Positions 16,691-25,215 of a stretch of DNA of 29,197 bases are shown here, piece after piece; position 1 is the stretch's first letter, and every line of letters starts with the position of its first letter. The notes under the pieces were generated by a model, which did not search any database, was not told the DNA's origin, and saw nothing but the letters and a program-made list of their open reading frames with translations. The DNA comes from JBOFCS01 sp051646185 (GTDB taxonomy: Bacteria > Actinomycetota > Actinomycetes > Mycobacteriales > Mycobacteriaceae). The DNA is taken from positions 1 to 29,197 of the forward strand of contig JBOFCS010000062.1 of NCBI GenBank assembly GCA_051646185.1, given 5' to 3'. Made by a program: the position numbers and the translations under genes.

Positions 16691-17506
16691 ATGGTCAGCT
16701 ATGCGCAGCTCATTGAGGAGCAGATCTATTCAGACCCCCATCAGCTCCGGGTCGGGGCTGGCCAGCTCAATGGGTTTGGCGGACTCCATGGTGGTGTAAT
16801 TCTTGCTGCGGGGCTAGCCTCGATGCGCACTCATGTAGACCAGGATCGTTACCCACTCTCCCTGAGTGCACAATTTCATGGTGCAATCCGCACTGATAGT
16901 ACCCTTAAGAGTCGAGCAATTCGAGTGGCAAAAACTGCCTCATTCACCGAAGCATCAATAACACAAGGTAATTCATCAGAACAACTAGACCTCGTTAGCA
17001 TGCAGGCAATTTGGGCGGATTCTGACCCGCATAGCTATGTCAAGACCTTACCGTGGCCCACGGATATTAAAGCTCGCGAGAAATGCCAAAAGTTTGAAGT
17101 ACCAAAGGAATTTGTACCCATATCACCACTGTTTGAGATTCGACCCGCCGCAGCAGATTTGCCTTACTCTGGCTCATCAACAGCACGATTATGTGCCTGG
17201 ACCACCTACTGCGATACCCACGCCACTGGAGATCTCACCCGCGAACAAGTCACTATCCTTGCTGATAGTCTAGCTCCAGCCATCACCGCAACTTTCAGTG
17301 AGTTAATCACAGCACCTTCAGTTAGCATCATTATTCAATTAACATCAGATACTCTGCGTTACAAAGATACTGAATCAACAGTTCTCATTGATGCACATGC
17401 ACATATGCTCAGTGATACCTGGGCAACCGAGACCATCACACTGTGGAATATCCGCGGCGAACTTCTCGCCGAAAGTATTCAGTTAAGGCAATTAAAACGC
17501 CCCTAG
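16691..17506 (+). CDS. TesB-like double-hotdog acyl-CoA thioesterase family protein
   Basis: A 271-residue protein with two hotdog domains. The first has GFGGLHGGVILAAGLASM (about 28-45), the usual TesB/thioesterase family 'GG..GG' helix start, then SLSAQFHGAI and a strand with KTASFTEASI. The second runs from about 150 and includes RLCAWTTYCD, then LTREQVTILADSLAPA, SVSIIIQLTSD and the closing WNIRGELLAESIQLRQL, the standard TesB C-terminal strand pair. It would hydrolyse acyl-CoA or act as a non-catalytic acyl binder. The ATG follows AAAGGAA. It is first in a run with the Rieske and MFS genes, 23 bases before the next start. In this context it may remove CoA-bound acyl chains of the polyyne pathway; direct evidence is lacking. 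Confidence 0.78.
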   Translation: MVSYAQLIEEQIYSDPHQLRVGAGQLNGFGGLHGGVILAAGLASMRTHVDQDRYPLSLSAQFHGAIRTDSTLKSRAIRVAKTASFTEASITQGNSSEQLDLVSMQAIWADSDPHSYVKTLPWPTDIKAREKCQKFEVPKEFVPISPLFEIRPAAADLPYSGSSTARLCAWTTYCDTHATGDLTREQVTILADSLAPAITATFSELITAPSVSIIIQLTSDTLRYKDTESTVLIDAHAHMLSDTWATETITLWNIRGELLAESIQLRQLKRP

Positions 17507-17529
17507 CCCATAGAACAAAGGATAAAACA

Positions 17530-18558
17530 ATGAATAACTTTATAAAAAAATCTTGGTACGTCGCTGCCCTAGGTAATGAAGTGGCAGACAATCTCCTTGC
17601 CCGAAAAATACTAGGAACTAGTGTAGTTATCTACCGCACTCATGATGGTGTAGCACATGCATTGGCTGATAGATGTCCCCATCGTCAAGTTCCACTATCA
17701 AAAGGAGAAAAGATTGGCGATGAAATACAATGCTGGTACCACGGGTTGAGATTTAATTCTTCAGGAACCTGCGTAGCAATACCCTCTCAAGACAATATCC
17801 CAAGAACAGCCCACGTAGCCACTTACCCCGTAGTGGAACGTTATGGGTTTATTTGGATTTGGATGTCTACTGAGAACCCGGAACCGGAAAAAATTCCCGA
17901 CTGGAGTGTATGCGCCACACCTGATTTTGTTGGAACAATGCATCATAAGTATGCACAATCCGATTACCGCATGGGCCTAGATAATTTTCTTGATACCTCT
18001 CATGTGCAATTTGTTCACCCGGAGACTGTTAGTTCGCCTGCCATTTCTTCAGCCCGGCCAGAACTAAAAGTTGACGGAAATACTGTTCGCGTTATTAGAC
18101 GGGTAACTGATGAAGTTGCTTCTCCGTTATTCCAAAAGCTCTTAGGAATTGAGCGGATCAACCGAGAACAAACTTGTTATTTTGAACCAGCTAGCAATTC
18201 GCGCATCGAATCAAAAATTCAACCTATAGATGATCCAACAGCCGAGTACACAACAGTTGCTGTAGGAATATTCACCCCTGAAACTGAAGATACCTGCCAT
18301 ATTTTTTCTGGTATATACCGAAACTTCAGTATTGACAACGATATTGTTTCCCAGGTAGCTAAAGCGGAATTGGAGAAAACAATAAACGAAGATGTTGAGG
18401 TTGTCGAGGCAGCAGTGCAAAATTGGGATCCAGACTATCAAATTGTGCATTTGAATATTGATATAGGGGGCAATGCCGCAAGAACAATAATTGAAAGACT
18501 GATGTTAGAAGAAAATTCAAACTACAATGTTGAACCTATTCTCAGCGAGGTACAGTAA
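17530..18558 (+). CDS. Rieske [2Fe-2S] non-heme iron oxygenase (VanA/aromatic-ring-hydroxylating type), terminal component
   Basis: A 342-residue oxygenase. The Rieske cluster ligands are Cys49 and His51 in RCPHRQ and Cys68 and His71 in CWYHG, the standard CxH-X16-CxxH spacing. The mononuclear iron site follows as DNFLDTSHVQFVHPETV with His158 and His163; the third carboxylate ligand is probably in the EDVEVVEAAVQ segment near the C-terminus. It belongs to the VanA/PobA-like single-subunit group and needs a reductase that is not encoded nearby. ATG 17530, preceded by AAAGGA, was chosen over a longer frame from 17443 that would run inside the thioesterase gene. It overlaps the MFS start by one base (TAATG). 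In a polyyne cluster it may hydroxylate or otherwise oxidise the chain, a role that cytochrome P450 CayG has in caryoynencin formation. Confidence 0.9.
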   Translation: MNNFIKKSWYVAALGNEVADNLLARKILGTSVVIYRTHDGVAHALADRCPHRQVPLSKGEKIGDEIQCWYHGLRFNSSGTCVAIPSQDNIPRTAHVATYPVVERYGFIWIWMSTENPEPEKIPDWSVCATPDFVGTMHHKYAQSDYRMGLDNFLDTSHVQFVHPETVSSPAISSARPELKVDGNTVRVIRRVTDEVASPLFQKLLGIERINREQTCYFEPASNSRIESKIQPIDDPTAEYTTVAVGIFTPETEDTCHIFSGIYRNFSIDNDIVSQVAKAELEKTINEDVEVVEAAVQNWDPDYQIVHLNIDIGGNAARTIIERLMLEENSNYNVEPILSEVQ

Positions 18559-19961
18559 TGGGTGTAAAAAAAGAAACAACAGCGCTAATCGTTTTATGCT
18601 CGGCAGCTTTTATGGCAAGTTTAGATGCCTTCATTGTCACTGTGGCTTTTAAAGAAATAGGTAACTACTTTCCTGATAATAATATCAGCGATCTCAGCTG
18701 GGTGCTTAATGCTTATCTCATCGTCTACGCTTCTTTACTTGTCCCCGCTGGGCGTATTGCAGATCGAGTGGGAAGAAAGCAAACTTTCATCTTTGGTGTA
18801 GCACTCTTTACCCTCGCTAGTGCATTATCTGCCTGGAGCCCAACACTCTTGGCGCTAATAATCTTTAGAGCACTTCAAGCAATTGGCGCTGCCGCGATGA
18901 CTCCCACCAGCTTGGGTCTCATCCTTTCAACTATTTCCCCCGAAAAGCGAGCAAGCGCTATCAAAACCTGGGCGGCAACGTCAGGATTGGCGGCAGCCTC
19001 TGGGCCTATTGCTGGTGGCTTTCTCGTTGAACTTGACTGGCGATTGATATTTGTTATCAATATTCCCATTGGCATCGCTACCATAATTTTTGCCATACAG
19101 ACGCTGCAAGAATTTCGGCAAACCGAGTCTCCAGCGCCGGATTTTCTTGGGACTCTGCTACTTATCCTTTCTGCCGCATCTTTTATTTATGGGCTAATCC
19201 AAGGTCCAGAAAAAGGCTGGTCTACTTACTTAGTTATCGGTGCATTGTTAATTTTTGCTATCACCGGAACATTATTTGTCATGCAAAATCAACGACATAA
19301 TGCCCCTGTTATCCCTACCACGTTACTAGCGGTTCGCTCATATCGTTGGGCAAATATTACCGCTATAATTTTTAATATTGCTTTTGGTGCTGCCATGCTG
19401 GCAATTGTCCTATGGATGCAACAAGCATGGAGTTACTCAGCTCTGAAAACCGGATTTGCTATCTCCTTGGGACCAATTATGGTACCGCTATTTAGCATGA
19501 TCGGACAAAGGGTTTCCGGGAAAATTAAGAGCGGAACTCTGGTAGCCCTGGGAAGCGCCATCATGGCTATCACCTCCGCTGCGATCGCCATTTTTATTGC
19601 CGTTTCCCCGGAAAAGTTTTTACCCATATTCTTTGCCTGGACTCTCATGGGGGTTGGCGTTGGGCTTGCACTCCCTACGATTCTTTCTTCTGCCACAATG
19701 CAACTCCCGGCTCAATATGCAGCTACAGGCAGTGCTGTAGTCAACATGAGCCGCCAGGCTGGAATGAGTATTGGAGTGGCAATTCTTGTTGCTACCCTCG
19801 CCAGCACCTGGGTTACTGGATTATCCGATCACTTCCAACTCGCCTGGTGGGTAATTGCAGCTATCGGAGCGCTAGCAGGAGCGGTATCGTTTGGAATGAA
19901 TACCCAACCTAAGGTGAAATCTGAATCCGATATTCGAATCAGATCCACAGTGCATGGGTAA
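18558..19961 (+). CDS. MFS exporter of the DHA2 (EmrB/QacA-like) drug:H+ antiporter family
   Basis: A 467-residue membrane protein with 12 to 14 hydrophobic helices. Helix 1 carries FMASLDAFIVTVAFKEIG, the DHA2 motif D1 region; the cytoplasmic loop has GRIADRVGRK (motif A); and helix 5 has the antiporter motif C, with SGLAAASGPIAGGFLVE followed by DWRLIFVINIPIG. The ATG overlaps the Rieske stop, so the two are coupled. It most likely exports the product of this cluster and so gives self-protection. No regulator of the TetR or MarR type is adjacent, so control is probably from the shared palindromic site before the thioesterase gene. Confidence 0.92.
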   Translation: MGVKKETTALIVLCSAAFMASLDAFIVTVAFKEIGNYFPDNNISDLSWVLNAYLIVYASLLVPAGRIADRVGRKQTFIFGVALFTLASALSAWSPTLLALIIFRALQAIGAAAMTPTSLGLILSTISPEKRASAIKTWAATSGLAAASGPIAGGFLVELDWRLIFVINIPIGIATIIFAIQTLQEFRQTESPAPDFLGTLLLILSAASFIYGLIQGPEKGWSTYLVIGALLIFAITGTLFVMQNQRHNAPVIPTTLLAVRSYRWANITAIIFNIAFGAAMLAIVLWMQQAWSYSALKTGFAISLGPIMVPLFSMIGQRVSGKIKSGTLVALGSAIMAITSAAIAIFIAVSPEKFLPIFFAWTLMGVGVGLALPTILSSATMQLPAQYAATGSAVVNMSRQAGMSIGVAILVATLASTWVTGLSDHFQLAWWVIAAIGALAGAVSFGMNTQPKVKSESDIRIRSTVHG

Positions 19962-20037
19962 ATATTTTGTCTACCATGTCTCCTACGTTACCTATACCTC
20001 ACAGAAGCAAAGGAGTTTTTTGAGGTTTGCGATTTGG

Positions 20038-20076
20038 TAGTGAAACAGCAAGTAAGTACTGCAAGAACTTTCACTA
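20038..20076. promoter_or_regulatory. 8-bp inverted repeat upstream of the Rv3651-like gene
   Basis: TAGTGAAA at 20038-20045 and TTTCACTA at 20069-20076 are perfect inverted copies 23 bases apart, in the 198-base gap after the MFS gene and 84 bases before the ATG at 20160. The arm spacing of about three helical turns (centre to centre 31 bases) suits a dimer of dimers or a looped operator. Confidence 0.4.
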
Positions 20077-20159
20077 ATTTCTTTCCCTATAAGTTGAAAA
20101 CAATCCAAACCCCTGGCACACTTTTGACTGCACCCTCCATCTGACGTTTGGAAAATGCC

Positions 20160-21152
20160 ATGGGGAACGATATCTCAACAGCCGCCCAATGGGTGACTGC
20201 CACTCGTGATGCCTACGGCGTTGCTCGAGTTATCGCAGAAGGGTACTCCCCTAAAGGCTGGAAAAAAGTCAATAATTCATTCCGTGGCAGCGAACGAAGT
20301 AAAATACTTAATGCACTTCAGATGGCTCGTGGATGTTGTGATGACTACACAAAACCCGTTATTGATTCAGAGGGAAACTCAACTGCTGTCCAAGTATGGA
20401 TAGGAGATGAAATACCGGCATCCAGCCCACCGCCAATGGGAGTTTGGCGTATTGATATAACAGATACCGAACTACCTCCAGTGATTACGGCAAATACCAT
20501 TGGCGCAAAATTATTAGATAGTGAATACTTGGTTCGTTCTCGTAGAACCTTTGGCGTAGGTGACCTTTTTGGCCTCAGTACCGATCTTCATCACATGCTT
20601 GCAAACCTAGACTCGCTCTACACAGAAGCGAAAAATAGTTACCAAATCTATACTTTGGTAAGGGAAAAACAAACACCACCCCATTCTTTTTGGCCAGTGG
20701 AACTGGAAACTCTCAATTATCTCACCATGCCAACAACCATGGGAATTTGTGCCCACGCCTGGGTATCTCCGCTGGAAAACCAGACTATTCAATATCACCG
20801 TGCTGCCATAGACCTTTACGCTGCAATACTTTCCGATATGCCCTACGAGCACGGAGCAATTTGCGATATTCGCTTTCCTCGCGCTCCCCATGTCATTCGT
20901 TGGCTCGGGAAGCGACCTAGTTATCTTGATCGAGGACTTTCCGGAGGTGGCGCACTTGCTATTGCCACTGAAGACCATCAGTTAGCAGTAGATTCTTGCG
21001 CCCGGGCCCGCAGTGGGTTAGAGAGTCAAGGGCAAATACGCTTACGGCAAACTGATGGTACACACCAACTTACAAAGTTTTCCGCTATACCAATCTCGGG
21101 AAAATTGGCAGTAGTATTCATCACTCGACTATCTGACTCTACTGTGATATAG
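20160..21152 (+). CDS. Rv3651-like PAS/GAF-type sensory protein (DUF5593-like)
   Basis: A 330-residue cytosolic protein without transmembrane segments or a DNA-binding helix. The region after residue 90, with PMGVWRIDITDTEL, and the C-terminus, with ARSGLESQGQIRLRQTDGTHQL followed by SGKLAVVFITRL, look like PAS/GAF-fold strands of the mycolate-specific Rv3651/DUF5593 family. Members of this family are thought to be sensors or scaffold proteins of unknown ligand. ATG 20160, with GGA eight bases upstream, is preferred over TTG 20148. It sits alone between the exporter operon and the FAAL operon; a putative operator overlaps its stop codon. It could sense an acyl intermediate or the product. The family assignment is from remembered patterns and is moderate. 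Confidence 0.5.
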   Translation: MGNDISTAAQWVTATRDAYGVARVIAEGYSPKGWKKVNNSFRGSERSKILNALQMARGCCDDYTKPVIDSEGNSTAVQVWIGDEIPASSPPPMGVWRIDITDTELPPVITANTIGAKLLDSEYLVRSRRTFGVGDLFGLSTDLHHMLANLDSLYTEAKNSYQIYTLVREKQTPPHSFWPVELETLNYLTMPTTMGICAHAWVSPLENQTIQYHRAAIDLYAAILSDMPYEHGAICDIRFPRAPHVIRWLGKRPSYLDRGLSGGGALAIATEDHQLAVDSCARARSGLESQGQIRLRQTDGTHQLTKFSAIPISGKLAVVFITRLSDSTVI

Positions 21153-21155
21153 TCA
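21134..21155. promoter_or_regulatory. operator candidate (site B): imperfect dyad related to site A
   Basis: The dyad has the form TGACTnTA-N6-TAnAGTCA. Its right arm GATATAGTCA (21146-21155) is identical over ten bases to the right arm of site A at 16640-16649, and the left ACTnTA is at the same distance. A further GACTAT at 21127-21132 gives a second left arm. It overlaps the stop codon of the Rv3651-like gene and precedes the FAAL operon by about 210 bases. Confidence 0.5.
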
Positions 21156-21365
21156 TATTATTAGCTTAGAGCTCCCGATGTTCACGGCCTCATCCGGATC
21201 ATCTTCGCCCTAGCTTATTGGCATTACGCGATCGCCTCCTTCAGGCCTTATCGCCCAATCAGTGCAATGACTCAATTAGTTGTCACACCAGAAATAACGC
21301 CAGCGTTGTGCGTTTAATCTGCTGCGCCATCCCTATATAGACGATTTGTGAGAGTTAGGGCAAAC
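21156..21365 (+). promoter_or_regulatory. leader region of the FAAL operon with a weak promoter candidate
   Basis: This 210-base stretch has no gene that I can support. TATATA at 21334-21339 could be a -10 box for the FAAL operon, without a good -35. GCGATCGC near 21228 is a palindrome, and AGGG at 21357-21360 is the FAAL ribosome-binding site. A promoter directly at site B with a long untranslated leader is the alternative. Confidence 0.3.
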
Positions 21366-23039
21366 ATGAATAAAAATACTATTGTTGACGTCATCTTAGC
21401 TGATAGCAACCGCACCGATATAGCATTTAGATACCTTGAACAAGGTAACGTGCAGTCGAGTTATGTGATAACTCGACATGAACTATTTCTTCGAGCGATA
21501 TGGTGGGCAAAATATCTTAAATCTAAAGGCATAGGCAAGTCAGACAAAATAATAATTGCCATCGCCCCAGGACTGAACTACGTATCTGCCCTCTACGGAA
21601 TATTTATGCTAGGAGCCATCGCTGTACCCTGCTATCCCCCATTCGGCCGAAAAGCCCAAGAACGGATGCGATCTGTCCTTAGTGATATGCAGGCACATGC
21701 CATCCTCGTTGATCCTGAGATGTCAGTATCCACAGCAATTGTTATTGAAACTGTTGATAATAAAGATAACTGGATTACCCAAATCATTTGCACACAACCC
21801 CCCGAGCATATTGAGCCGTCGGGGTTACCTGATTGGATGTTGCCAACAAATGCTGACTTAGCGTTGATTCAATACACTTCAGGATCTACAGGTCAGCCAA
21901 AAGGTGTCTGCATTACCCACGGTAATCTTATCAGCAACAGCATATCAATTGATAGCAACATGGGTCCGAGGGAAAACCGGATTGGCCTTACTTGGCTACC
22001 CCCTTATCATGATATGGGGCTCATGGGGACAATAATCTTATCCACTTATGCTGGTTGGGAGCTGGTGATGATGTCACCATTTGACTACATCCAAGATCCA
22101 CAGCGCTGGGCTCAAGCCGTGGAATACTTTTCCATCACCACCGCTGTTGCCCCCAACTTTGCCTTAGATGCTTCTGTTGATGCATTCTTGAAAGATGGGA
22201 AAAAGTATGACCTCTCTTCATTATCCGAATTTTACTGTGGCGCAGAGCCAATTCAACATAAAACGATAAAACGATTCGAAGAAGCTTTTCGGCAAAGTGG
22301 ATACCAAGACACTGCACTTATTCCTTGTTATGGCATGGCAGAAGCTACACTGTTCATCGCCGGAAAACCTGCTCAAACAACCTACCAAGTAGGTGCCCGA
22401 CCCGACGGAAGAGCAGCAATTTCGGTAGGTGATATCGCGATACACCATCAAGTTCTTATTGTTGATCCAGATACTAAAACTCCGGTAACCGTGGGCACTA
22501 TAGGCGAAATATGGTGCTCAGGACCAAGCGTAGCTGCAGGGTATTTCGGTAAAGAACAAGAAACACAAGATACCTTCCGGGCAACTATAGAAGGAATTGA
22601 TACCACTTTTTTACGTACTGGGGATCTAGGTTTTTTTGATAAGAATCATCAACTTTATATCACTGGACGACTTAAAGACCTCATTATTATTGATGGTCAA
22701 AATATCTATCCGAATGATATCGAAGATCTCATTTTACGAACCGAAAATATCGTTAAAGTAGCCGCCTTTCAAAACAGTAATGATGCTGGATTCTCTATCG
22801 TATGTGAACTTTCGACCGAGAATCGTGAAGCTACGTTGACAACCGACATTATCACCCAAGTAACAAAACAATTTCAGGTGAAACCTAGTCGAGTTATTTT
22901 GGGGTCTAAAGGATCTGTAGCAACCACTACATCTGGAAAAGTGCGTAGGAATGCTACCCGTGAACGGTTAGATTCCGGAAAAATACCTAAGTTTTATAGC
23001 AACAACCATACGACAGAAAGTAGTGAGGTGCTGCTGTGA
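21366..23039 (+). CDS. fatty acyl-AMP ligase (FAAL) of the polyyne-type cluster
   Basis: A 557-residue adenylate-forming enzyme. The P-loop motif is IQYTSGSTGQPKG near residues 168-180, followed by WLPPYHDMGLMG, then YCGAEPI and CYGMAEATLFIAGK, which are characteristic of FAALs rather than fatty acyl-CoA ligases; TGDLGF, then GRLKDLIIIDGQNIYPNDIE and a TTSGKVRR lysine motif complete the fold. FAALs activate a fatty acid with ATP and pass it to an ACP instead of CoA. The carrier is almost certainly the ACP encoded at 24916. ATG 21366 with AGGG five bases upstream was chosen over GTG 21348. It begins the seven-gene operon and overlaps the first desaturase (GTGA). It corresponds to cayA in caryoynencin biosynthesis. 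Confidence 0.93.
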   Translation: MNKNTIVDVILADSNRTDIAFRYLEQGNVQSSYVITRHELFLRAIWWAKYLKSKGIGKSDKIIIAIAPGLNYVSALYGIFMLGAIAVPCYPPFGRKAQERMRSVLSDMQAHAILVDPEMSVSTAIVIETVDNKDNWITQIICTQPPEHIEPSGLPDWMLPTNADLALIQYTSGSTGQPKGVCITHGNLISNSISIDSNMGPRENRIGLTWLPPYHDMGLMGTIILSTYAGWELVMMSPFDYIQDPQRWAQAVEYFSITTAVAPNFALDASVDAFLKDGKKYDLSSLSEFYCGAEPIQHKTIKRFEEAFRQSGYQDTALIPCYGMAEATLFIAGKPAQTTYQVGARPDGRAAISVGDIAIHHQVLIVDPDTKTPVTVGTIGEIWCSGPSVAAGYFGKEQETQDTFRATIEGIDTTFLRTGDLGFFDKNHQLYITGRLKDLIIIDGQNIYPNDIEDLILRTENIVKVAAFQNSNDAGFSIVCELSTENREATLTTDIITQVTKQFQVKPSRVILGSKGSVATTTSGKVRRNATRERLDSGKIPKFYSNNHTTESSEVLL

Positions 23040-23941
23040 CTGAAGTCAATAGCCTAGAAAAAACGGGGCTAACCATCGAAAAACAGCTTGCTGCACTCAC
23101 TGTTGGATTACCCACTGTCGGTGCTGGAGCTGCCTTGTGGCGGGCAAGTAGACATGGGGTGTCGGCCTTTGATATCGCGGCATTTAGCGCTATGTATGCC
23201 ATTACTTCATTAGGAGTGGAAGCCGGTATGCACCGGTATTTTTCGCATAAATCTTTTACTGCAACCCCACCAGTAAAAACCTTCCTTGCTATTAGCGGTT
23301 CGATGGCAGCCCAAGGACCTATCACCTTCTGGGTGTCCACTCATCGTCAACATCATGCTTTTGCTGACCGCGATGGTGATCCACATTCTCCACAACCTTT
23401 TGATAAAACTTTATCGGGACGGCTAAAAGGTTTGTGGCATGGCCATGTTGGCTGGCTCTTTGGTAGTCATCAGCCGAATCTCATAAAGTACGGAAAAGAT
23501 GTCATTGACGACCGTGGGCTCATGACCCTCAATCAGCACTACTTCACCTGGATAGTCCTTGGACTTGCCCTCCCTGCAGCCGCTGGGGGGCTGATTAAGC
23601 ATTCAGCTCAAGGTGTTATTGATGGATTACTCTGGGGTGGTTTGCTGCGAATATTTATCTTAGATCATGCAACTTGGGCTGTTAATTCCTTGGGACACAC
23701 CATAGGAAAACGAGAAACTGATACCCGAGATAACAGCCGCAATATCGCGACACTAGCTCCGCTAACAGTCGGTGGTTCTTGGCACAACAATCATCATGCG
23801 CGACCATCCTTAGCTACCACTGCTCGACATCGTTGGCAATTAGATATTTCCGGCCTATTCATTACTGCATTAGAAAAATTAAAACTGGTCAGTGATGTCA
23901 AAAGAGCAAAGATTGAAGGTGTTGCAAAAAATGTTGCCTAA
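23036..23941 (+). CDS. membrane fatty acid desaturase 1 (acyl-CoA/acyl-ACP delta-9-like)
   Basis: A 301-residue membrane di-iron desaturase with all three histidine boxes: HRYFSH at residues 66-71, HRQHH at 103-107 and HNNHH at 250-254. Between boxes 2 and 3 are two hydrophobic hairpins. This is the stearoyl-CoA desaturase type. In polyyne pathways, desaturases of this type work on the ACP-bound chain and convert C-C bonds first to double and then to triple bonds, with electrons from a small redox protein. The GTG start overlaps the TGA of the FAAL gene, so they are coupled. It corresponds in position to cayB. The exact bond oxidised cannot be read from sequence. Confidence 0.92.
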   Translation: MTEVNSLEKTGLTIEKQLAALTVGLPTVGAGAALWRASRHGVSAFDIAAFSAMYAITSLGVEAGMHRYFSHKSFTATPPVKTFLAISGSMAAQGPITFWVSTHRQHHAFADRDGDPHSPQPFDKTLSGRLKGLWHGHVGWLFGSHQPNLIKYGKDVIDDRGLMTLNQHYFTWIVLGLALPAAAGGLIKHSAQGVIDGLLWGGLLRIFILDHATWAVNSLGHTIGKRETDTRDNSRNIATLAPLTVGGSWHNNHHARPSLATTARHRWQLDISGLFITALEKLKLVSDVKRAKIEGVAKNVA

Positions 23942-24923
23942 CAATTCTGTTAAAGAAAAAGAGATTGAAGACTCAGTACTTCGTTCGATAGTTCAGCTCA
24001 ATCCTAGCAGCGCTAGGGAAAAAAAGATTGCCGCGTTAGTCACCATTGGTGTGCCTGGGGTGGGGTTCCTCATAGCAATTTTCTTAGCCTTCCATGGGCA
24101 CTTAACTGTCCTGAATATTTCACTATTTGTCTCCTTCTATATCGTGCAAATGCTGGGAATTACCCTTGGCTTTCATCGTTATGCAGCGCATAAAACCTAT
24201 AGGACCTCGCGCTTTTTTGAGGGAGTCCTTATGGCAGCAGGATCTATGGCCCTTGAAGGCCCCCTGCTTTTTTGGGTAGCAACACACCGGCGGCATCATC
24301 GATTTTCTGATCACTTTGGTGATCCGCATTCACCTAATCTTAATGGAAATGGGTTTCGAGCCAAACTGTCTGGGCTATGGTGGGCTCATATTCCGTGGAT
24401 GCTCAGTGATAAGGAATCTAAAGCCTCGGTTTTTGCGCCAGATATTCTTCGGGATCGTACCCTATTTTTGCATTCTAGGATGTACCCTTTCTGGGCTTTG
24501 GTAAGTCTCCTTTCTCCAGCATTACTAGGCTTACTCATTGGCGGAACTCTCTGGGATGCTTTCACTGCCTTCATTTTTGGTGGATTAGCGAGAATATTTT
24601 TGGCAAATCAAGCAGCCTGGTGCGTAGGGTCAGTTAGCCATATGATCGGTGGTAAACCATTCAAAACTGGTGATGATAGTGCTAATAACTGGCTCGTTGC
24701 CTTTTTTACTTTTGGTGAAGGCTTACAAAATAATCACCACGCTTTCCCTGGTGCGTATCGGCATGGAGTTAAGTGGTGGGAGCCAGATGCCAGTGGCTGG
24801 GTACTCGCTGCACTAAACAAGTTACGACTGGTTTGGGATCTTCGGATGCCTGATAAAAAAACCATTGAAAGACGCAAGTATAAAAACACACCTACTCATG
24901 AAACGGAGAAAGACCTTGTTTAA
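23931..24923 (+). CDS. membrane fatty acid desaturase 2, altered third histidine box
   Basis: A 330-residue desaturase of the same type as its upstream neighbour, with HRYAAH at residues 82-87 and HRRHH at 119-123. The third box reads QNNHH at 266-270 (GEGLQNNHHAFPG), so the first His, normally an iron ligand, is Gln. That could change reactivity towards acetylenation, or the enzyme could use another ligand. Hydrophobic hairpins lie near 37-80 and 185-230. ATG 23931, eleven bases before the preceding stop and after GAAGG, is preferred; an in-frame ATG at 23892 lies 50 bases inside the first desaturase gene. It corresponds in position to cayC. The ACP gene starts inside its last codons. Confidence 0.88.
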   Translation: MLPNNSVKEKEIEDSVLRSIVQLNPSSAREKKIAALVTIGVPGVGFLIAIFLAFHGHLTVLNISLFVSFYIVQMLGITLGFHRYAAHKTYRTSRFFEGVLMAAGSMALEGPLLFWVATHRRHHRFSDHFGDPHSPNLNGNGFRAKLSGLWWAHIPWMLSDKESKASVFAPDILRDRTLFLHSRMYPFWALVSLLSPALLGLLIGGTLWDAFTAFIFGGLARIFLANQAAWCVGSVSHMIGGKPFKTGDDSANNWLVAFFTFGEGLQNNHHAFPGAYRHGVKWWEPDASGWVLAALNKLRLVWDLRMPDKKTIERRKYKNTPTHETEKDLV

Positions 24924-25215
24924 ACGTAAAAATACCACTGCACCTATCACTGGTGAGCTTACTGAAAATTCACTACGTACCTGGTTAGTGCAAGAATTAG
25001 CAACTCGCACTGGGGTTGCTGTTACTGAAATTGACCCTTCTCGAACTTTTGATAGCTATGGTCTGGATTCTCGTGCAGCAGTGCAAGTGAGCGGTTCTCT
25101 AGAAAAGGTTGTTGAGCGCCGACTATCACCAGCGATTTTATTTGAACACCAGTCAGTAGATCAGCTTGTCAGCTTTTTATCTAAAGAAATTGGGATGAAG
25201 GAGAACTCTCGATGA
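24916..25215 (+). CDS. acyl carrier protein of the polyyne-type cluster
   Basis: A carrier protein of about 99 residues. The phosphopantetheine site is YGLDSRAAVQ with Ser52, helix 1 is TENSLRTWLVQELATRTGV, and helix III ends FEHQSVDQLVSFLSKEIG. The GLDS with an Arg after the Ser instead of the usual hydrophobic or Leu residue resembles FAAL-partner carriers more than the fatty acid synthase AcpP. Start choice is uncertain: TTG 24916 has GGAGAA eight bases upstream and overlaps the desaturase stop; ATG 24898 and TTG 24865 are in-frame alternatives without a ribosome-binding site. The chain is held here while the desaturases act. It corresponds to cayD. Confidence 0.9.
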   Translation: MFKRKNTTAPITGELTENSLRTWLVQELATRTGVAVTEIDPSRTFDSYGLDSRAAVQVSGSLEKVVERRLSPAILFEHQSVDQLVSFLSKEIGMKENSR

